From Macrobrachium rosenbergii (lineage: Eukaryota; Arthropoda; Malacostraca; Decapoda; Palaemonidae): 64,000 bases of DNA. Position numbers and translations under genes: made by a program. Shown piece by piece: positions 59,933-64,000 of this stretch. Position 1 is the first letter of the stretch. Each line of letters begins with the position of its first letter. Location: assembly GCF_040412425.1 (NCBI RefSeq), contig NC_089749.1:18987662-19051661 (forward strand), written 5' to 3'. The notes beneath the pieces are model-generated. The model did not search any database, was not told the origin of the DNA, and saw nothing but the letters and a program-made list of their open reading frames with translations.

Positions 59933-60680
59933 GGCTGAAATTTAGAGGTTATTATCGAATCCACACATGAATTTACGTTGCCGCAACACGTTGATCCGCG
60001 TTGACCCTTAAGACAGAATCAAAAAGGGTCGGATAAAGTGTCAGTATTTTAAACGATTTATTACAATTATATGAATTATTACCACAATAAAATTGTTTTA
60101 TAAGCATTTTGATAAGTCTTAACTATTATTTTAAGTCATTAAATTTCTGATTAGGCCGGCTATTATGTTGAAATAGCAGTAAGAAAGAAAATAATTCCCG
60201 TTTTCTATTTACGTTATGTAAAGCATATGCTATTTAAGCCAGACATTCAGTACTGTTTTGGTTGCATGGACATGACGTTACCGTTGTAACGGCGCCTCAA
60301 GTGCATGTGAGATATTCTTTAATTCACTGTATATGCCATTTACTGATTTTGCACCTTAATTTTTCACATTTGATATGATATTTAGTTTTCATTTATTACC
60401 CAATGCTCATTAAATATGAAATTTCTAACTACTTCACCTGTCCTTGTAAAGGTTTCACATAACTGGCAATTCATACTCCCACGTTTTCTTAAACTGAATT
60501 ACAATGTATTATTTAAAGGCATAACTTAAGACACTAAAAATATATGAATTCTTAAACAGTTCCGACCTAGAAGAAAAGATCATTAGTGAAGTTTTAAGCT
60601 AAAATTGATTGACTAATAGAAAGGGATCATTCTAATGAACAATGTGAGGAGCCGATAGCGGGCCCCCAAAAATAAACGCA

Positions 60681-60683
<3 letters not shown>
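59933..60683 (-). promoter_or_regulatory. Likely MAK16 5' region, no defined motif
   Basis: Sequence upstream of the MAK16 start codon. A 5' UTR and promoter should lie here or beyond, but no clear TATA box, initiator or CpG cluster can be pinned down. TTTCAG just before the ATG leaves room for an upstream non-coding exon. Confidence 0.3.

Positions 60684-60740
<57 letters not shown>
60684..60740. repeat. (GATA)n microsatellite
   Basis: About 14 copies of GATA without interruption. Confidence 0.97.
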
Positions 60741-60741
<1 letters not shown>

Positions 60742-61390
60742 ACTCGTACCCTCTCGTCGTATAACACTTGAATACTTCTGAATTTATACGAATCGTGTCC
60801 CCTCGTAACAAACAGTCTATTTCTTTCGGATGATTTACATATATTTTCATTATTTCTGCTAACATTTCCAATTTTAATGAGTCGGGCTTATTAACAAGAC
60901 TTTTTCCATTCCATGTTGTAAGTAAGGTTATTGTCATCTGATTTTACTTTCTCCTGTAAAATCTCCCTGTCTTTAAGCCAATTCAATCTCTATTTCTCTT
61001 TCACACACACAAACACACGCGCGCACACACACCACAAAGAATTACTGCCTGCACTTCTAAATACAATACTTTCTTATGGTAATATGTATCAAAGCTAAAT
61101 TTCCTTCTTGAGGAATGGAAACGAAACGTAATAATTACTCTATTTCCAAGTCTCTCCTTAGAAAATGAAATTGTGCGTAGCTTCTAGTACTCTTGAATTA
61201 GAATCATCGTTTACCCCTGACCGGTAATGTGATAGTGCCCGTTTTCAGGACAGAATTTGTGTATACACAAGGAATGAAGATATGAATCGAGGCATGATGG
61301 AAAACTACTCTAAAGGAGTATAGAGAAGAAAAATGAACCATTGTTAGCAAGTGTGAATGAATATTCAGGAAGGAGAGAAGTGAGTAAAGA

Positions 61391-61447
61391 AGGTGGAAGG
61401 GGTGAGGGTGAAGGGGAGTGAAGTGGGGAAGGGGAAGGGGAAGGGGG
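61391..61447. repeat. Polypurine G-rich tract
   Basis: More than 50 bases that are almost all G and A, with many GGGG and GGGGAA runs. It could form a quadruplex or triplex structure (inference). Confidence 0.8.
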
Positions 61448-62527
61448 TGTCTTGCACGAACGTGAGGAAGGTATTAGTTCTTGGCTTGACGTTGCCTTGA
61501 CACGTTTTTCGGCAGCAGGCTTCTGGAAAAGTAAGTCTTACGTTACTGTCCTGGCAATCAGAGCTTGTCTATTAGAATTTATTCAGTTCCCTTTGCTACT
61601 TTGACGATTATTTCTGCAAAAAATAAGTCTCGATGATTCCTGTATTTCGTTTCCTAAAATCAGAACATTCAAGCAGTGAGATGATGGTGTAATTGTGTAT
61701 TCAGAAAAAGTATTATAATAGGTCTAACGATTCTGTTTCGGAGATAGAGGAGTTATCAGTAGGGCAGATCTGTATATAGCAACGTTGTTCAAAAGGAAGA
61801 ACCGAAAATCAGGAGATTCCATTGCAAAGGGTAAGATTGTCCGCCTAAAGGCGATTAGATACCGCATCTATAGGTAAGGTTGCCTACGCAATGCAAAAAT
61901 TTGCCATTCAGACGGACAGCAAGAGTATGAGAAGACTGCAGTTAGTAACATACGAGATTTAATCATCATATTTCAAATTAAGAACAGCATGATATTATAA
62001 TTTCCGTTCAGTGATCTTGAGGGCTGGATGATCTTATTTTACCTAATGGAATCGAATCTGAACTTTGTAAAGTGTACAAGAATGCGTTCCCGTTGATTCG
62101 TCATATCACAATTATCTTGAAACTATTCATATGTGTCCGTTTATCCCCACATTTGTCCCTTGTTTTGTTTATCTACTTTCTAATGGAATGCTGAAATAAA
62201 CTTTAGAAGCAACAAAAAATATAGATACTTCAACGAACTTAAAAGTTATGTATTTTGCTAAACGGCCGCCTAACGGAAAGTGGGCTGCTATGAAGAAGGT
62301 TAGAGACTTACAACTCACCACGGCTCCGAGGGCCAATCAATAAGCTGTAAAGCATGAGATGGTCCTAAAATACCCTGGAATAACCTTCACGAAAAGTCAG
62401 TCCATGGTCGGTCGTATTGATTAGTGTGATCGCAGAGCTTTGAAATGGCGTTTATAAATCATGAGGTTACTGAGATTTAAGGGGAACTCGAGGCACTTGA
62501 TGCATGATGGAGAATTACGAAAACAGT

Positions 62528-62530
<3 letters not shown>
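61448..62530. other. No gene recognised
   Basis: Mixed-composition sequence with no recognised coding or repeat structure. Confidence 0.5.

Positions 62531-62600
<70 letters not shown>
62531..62600. repeat. (CT)n microsatellite
   Basis: About 35 CT units. Confidence 0.97.
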
Positions 62601-62603
<3 letters not shown>

Positions 62604-63274
62604 TGAATGAGGTTTGGTAGTGATGAGTGTACCATAATGTTTGCTTCTTCTTCTTTAAAATCCAAGGTATGTGTGTGTGTGCTTGCTCATTCAAGGACAT
62701 TCCTTACCGCTGTGAAATTTATGCCGAAAAATTCTACAGTACTTTATCGCTAAATTGTAGCTAAATTTGGTAGGATTTTTTTACTGGATAAGGATTAAAT
62801 TTACGTAAAAGAATCGTAGGTAAGGTGGAGAGACTGGTGAGAGAATTTCGAATGTAAGATAAAGTTGTACAAACGGAAGAGAGAAAAAAAAGAAAGTCGC
62901 CATTCTGTAACTGACAACCCTTTGACCGCAAGGTTCGTTAATTATCAAATTTCGAAATCCGGAATCATCTTCCATTTTCAGTGTCCCCAAATTTCTATGG
63001 CCAATAATTCCAGAGGTGGTCCATCTCTCCATTCGAGATAAAATCCCACTTGCGTTTTTTTTTTCATTCTTTCCAACTAGCCTGGGCTAGATACGGCCAC
63101 TGGATTACGCAAGTCTTTCTATTGAAGTATAAATAAACTTCTCCGTTCTTGAGTGACCACCTGTACTTACCGGACATCTGTGGCATATACTTGCACCAAA
63201 GAGCTGTGGATGGAAACTTACAACTGACCCTTGGGAGTTTAGTGTGAGGGCAATGGTTCACAGTGAGGACTGCA

Positions 63275-63278
<4 letters not shown>
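62601..63278. other. No gene recognised
   Basis: Nothing supported except a short (GT) run near 62670. Confidence 0.5.

Positions 63279-63341
<63 letters not shown>
63279..63341. repeat. (GA)n microsatellite
   Basis: About 31 GA units. Confidence 0.97.
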
Positions 63342-63343
<2 letters not shown>

Positions 63344-63372
63344 CATACACATAGACGAATTGTGTTCAAATA

Positions 63373-63373
<1 letters not shown>

Positions 63374-63443
<70 letters not shown>
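63374..63443. repeat. (TAA)n microsatellite
   Basis: About 23 copies of TAA, only 32 bases after a (GA)n run. Confidence 0.97.
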
Positions 63444-63499
63444 GTTGTAGTAAAGCTGTTATTGTCGCTATTCGTCTAGTCAAATGAAGCTCTGACGTT

Positions 63500-63501
<2 letters not shown>

Positions 63502-63557
<56 letters not shown>
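63502..63557. repeat. (CT)n microsatellite
   Basis: About 28 CT units. With the (GA)n at 63279-63341 it forms an inverted pair of simple repeats around the (TAA)n. Confidence 0.97.
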
Positions 63558-63561
<4 letters not shown>

Positions 63562-63880
63562 ATTTAGGTCAAAAGATACACATTCTGACTTTCCAACTTC
63601 TTCCAGAGCCTGTCGAATCGATGCACCTTTCTTGTGATTACCGTTGCTAAGGAACGGGTAGCAAACACGCGCGAATGAGGGGTGAGGGGAAGTCACGCAA
63701 AACAGAGGGGAGAGGGGAGACTCGAGGGGAGAGAGATTTAGTGGTTCCTAAGAAGTGGAAGCGCTTGAAAACACCTGCGTTGATTTCCGAGTTAAGGAAA
63801 TTGAAACAGTAGGCCATGTTTGGTAATGAGAGTTCAGATGTTTGCGTGTTGCGTTTATCTAGCGTATTCCCTTTTAGTGG

Positions 63881-63884
<4 letters not shown>

Positions 63885-63969
<85 letters not shown>
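63885..63969. repeat. (TA)n microsatellite
   Basis: About 42 TA units. Confidence 0.97.
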
Positions 63970-63970
<1 letters not shown>

Positions 63971-63973
<3 letters not shown>

Positions 63974-64000
63974 GCCTTGTGGGTTAGAGGCGTCACTGTA
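63971..64000 (+). mobile_element. Possible head of a tRNA-like SINE, cut by window end
   Basis: GGCCTTGTGGGTTAGAGGCG, then TCACTG, resembles a pol III box A (TGGGTTAGAGG). It starts right after a (TA)n run. Only 30 bases are present, so this is a weak call. Confidence 0.3.

Noticed and set aside
62477..63483. Arg-Glu, Ile and Leu-Ser homopolymer-like frames
   Set aside because: They are translations of (CT)n, (GA)n and (TAA)n microsatellites.

Overview
This window is nuclear DNA from a eukaryote, most likely a decapod crustacean. The lineage is an inference. It rests on long (GA)n, (TA)n, (GT)n and (TAA)n microsatellites, a dispersed repeat I recognise from decapod genomes, decayed non-LTR and IS630/Tc1-type elements, and one intron-rich gene of arthropod type. 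The base composition is AT-rich, and almost all open reading frames are too short or too repetitive to be genes.

One protein-coding gene can be reconstructed with confidence. It lies on the minus strand from about 59932 down to 43202 and is a MAK16 homologue, a nucleolar factor of large-ribosomal-subunit assembly. Eight coding exons join in frame to a 337-residue protein. The first coding exon has only 15 coding bases. Intron 3 needs a GC-AG splice pair to hold the frame, and the last three exons carry the acidic and basic tail. A minus-strand AATAAA lies just past the stop.

The gene's introns are full of insertions. Intron 5 (6.0 kb) holds a decayed non-LTR retrotransposon in the same orientation, with a degenerate 2A-like motif, an APE-type endonuclease, a reverse transcriptase with YVDD and a (TAA)n tail. 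That element is interrupted by a short SINE-like insert with a 14-bp target-site duplication. A tyrosine-recombinase-like fragment lies beside it. Intron 1 contains a 0.78-kb foldback element, a solo arm of the same family and an inverted AT-rich array.

Left of the gene no coding gene is recognised. Region 1-12000 looks sense-like (T/G-rich) on the plus strand and has two weak exon-like blocks. Region 12000-31000 looks A/C-rich on the plus strand. This could reflect unannotated non-coding transcription toward about 12 kb. The rest is repeats: foldbacks at 11.2, 23.4 and 31.0 kb; a diverged 60-75-bp minisatellite at 13.5-15.5 kb; a 50-bp tandem array beside a dead DDE transposase at 19.9-21.6 kb; a 4-kb, 53-57-bp satellite with two alternating monomer types at 31.8-35.7 kb; a compound (GA)n array at 39.2-39.7 kb; and three copies of a dispersed decapod-type repeat. 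Right of the gene (59.9-64 kb) I see only microsatellites, a polypurine tract and possibly the head of a tRNA-like SINE cut off by the window end.

All coordinates and identifications come from reading the sequence by eye; no search was run.
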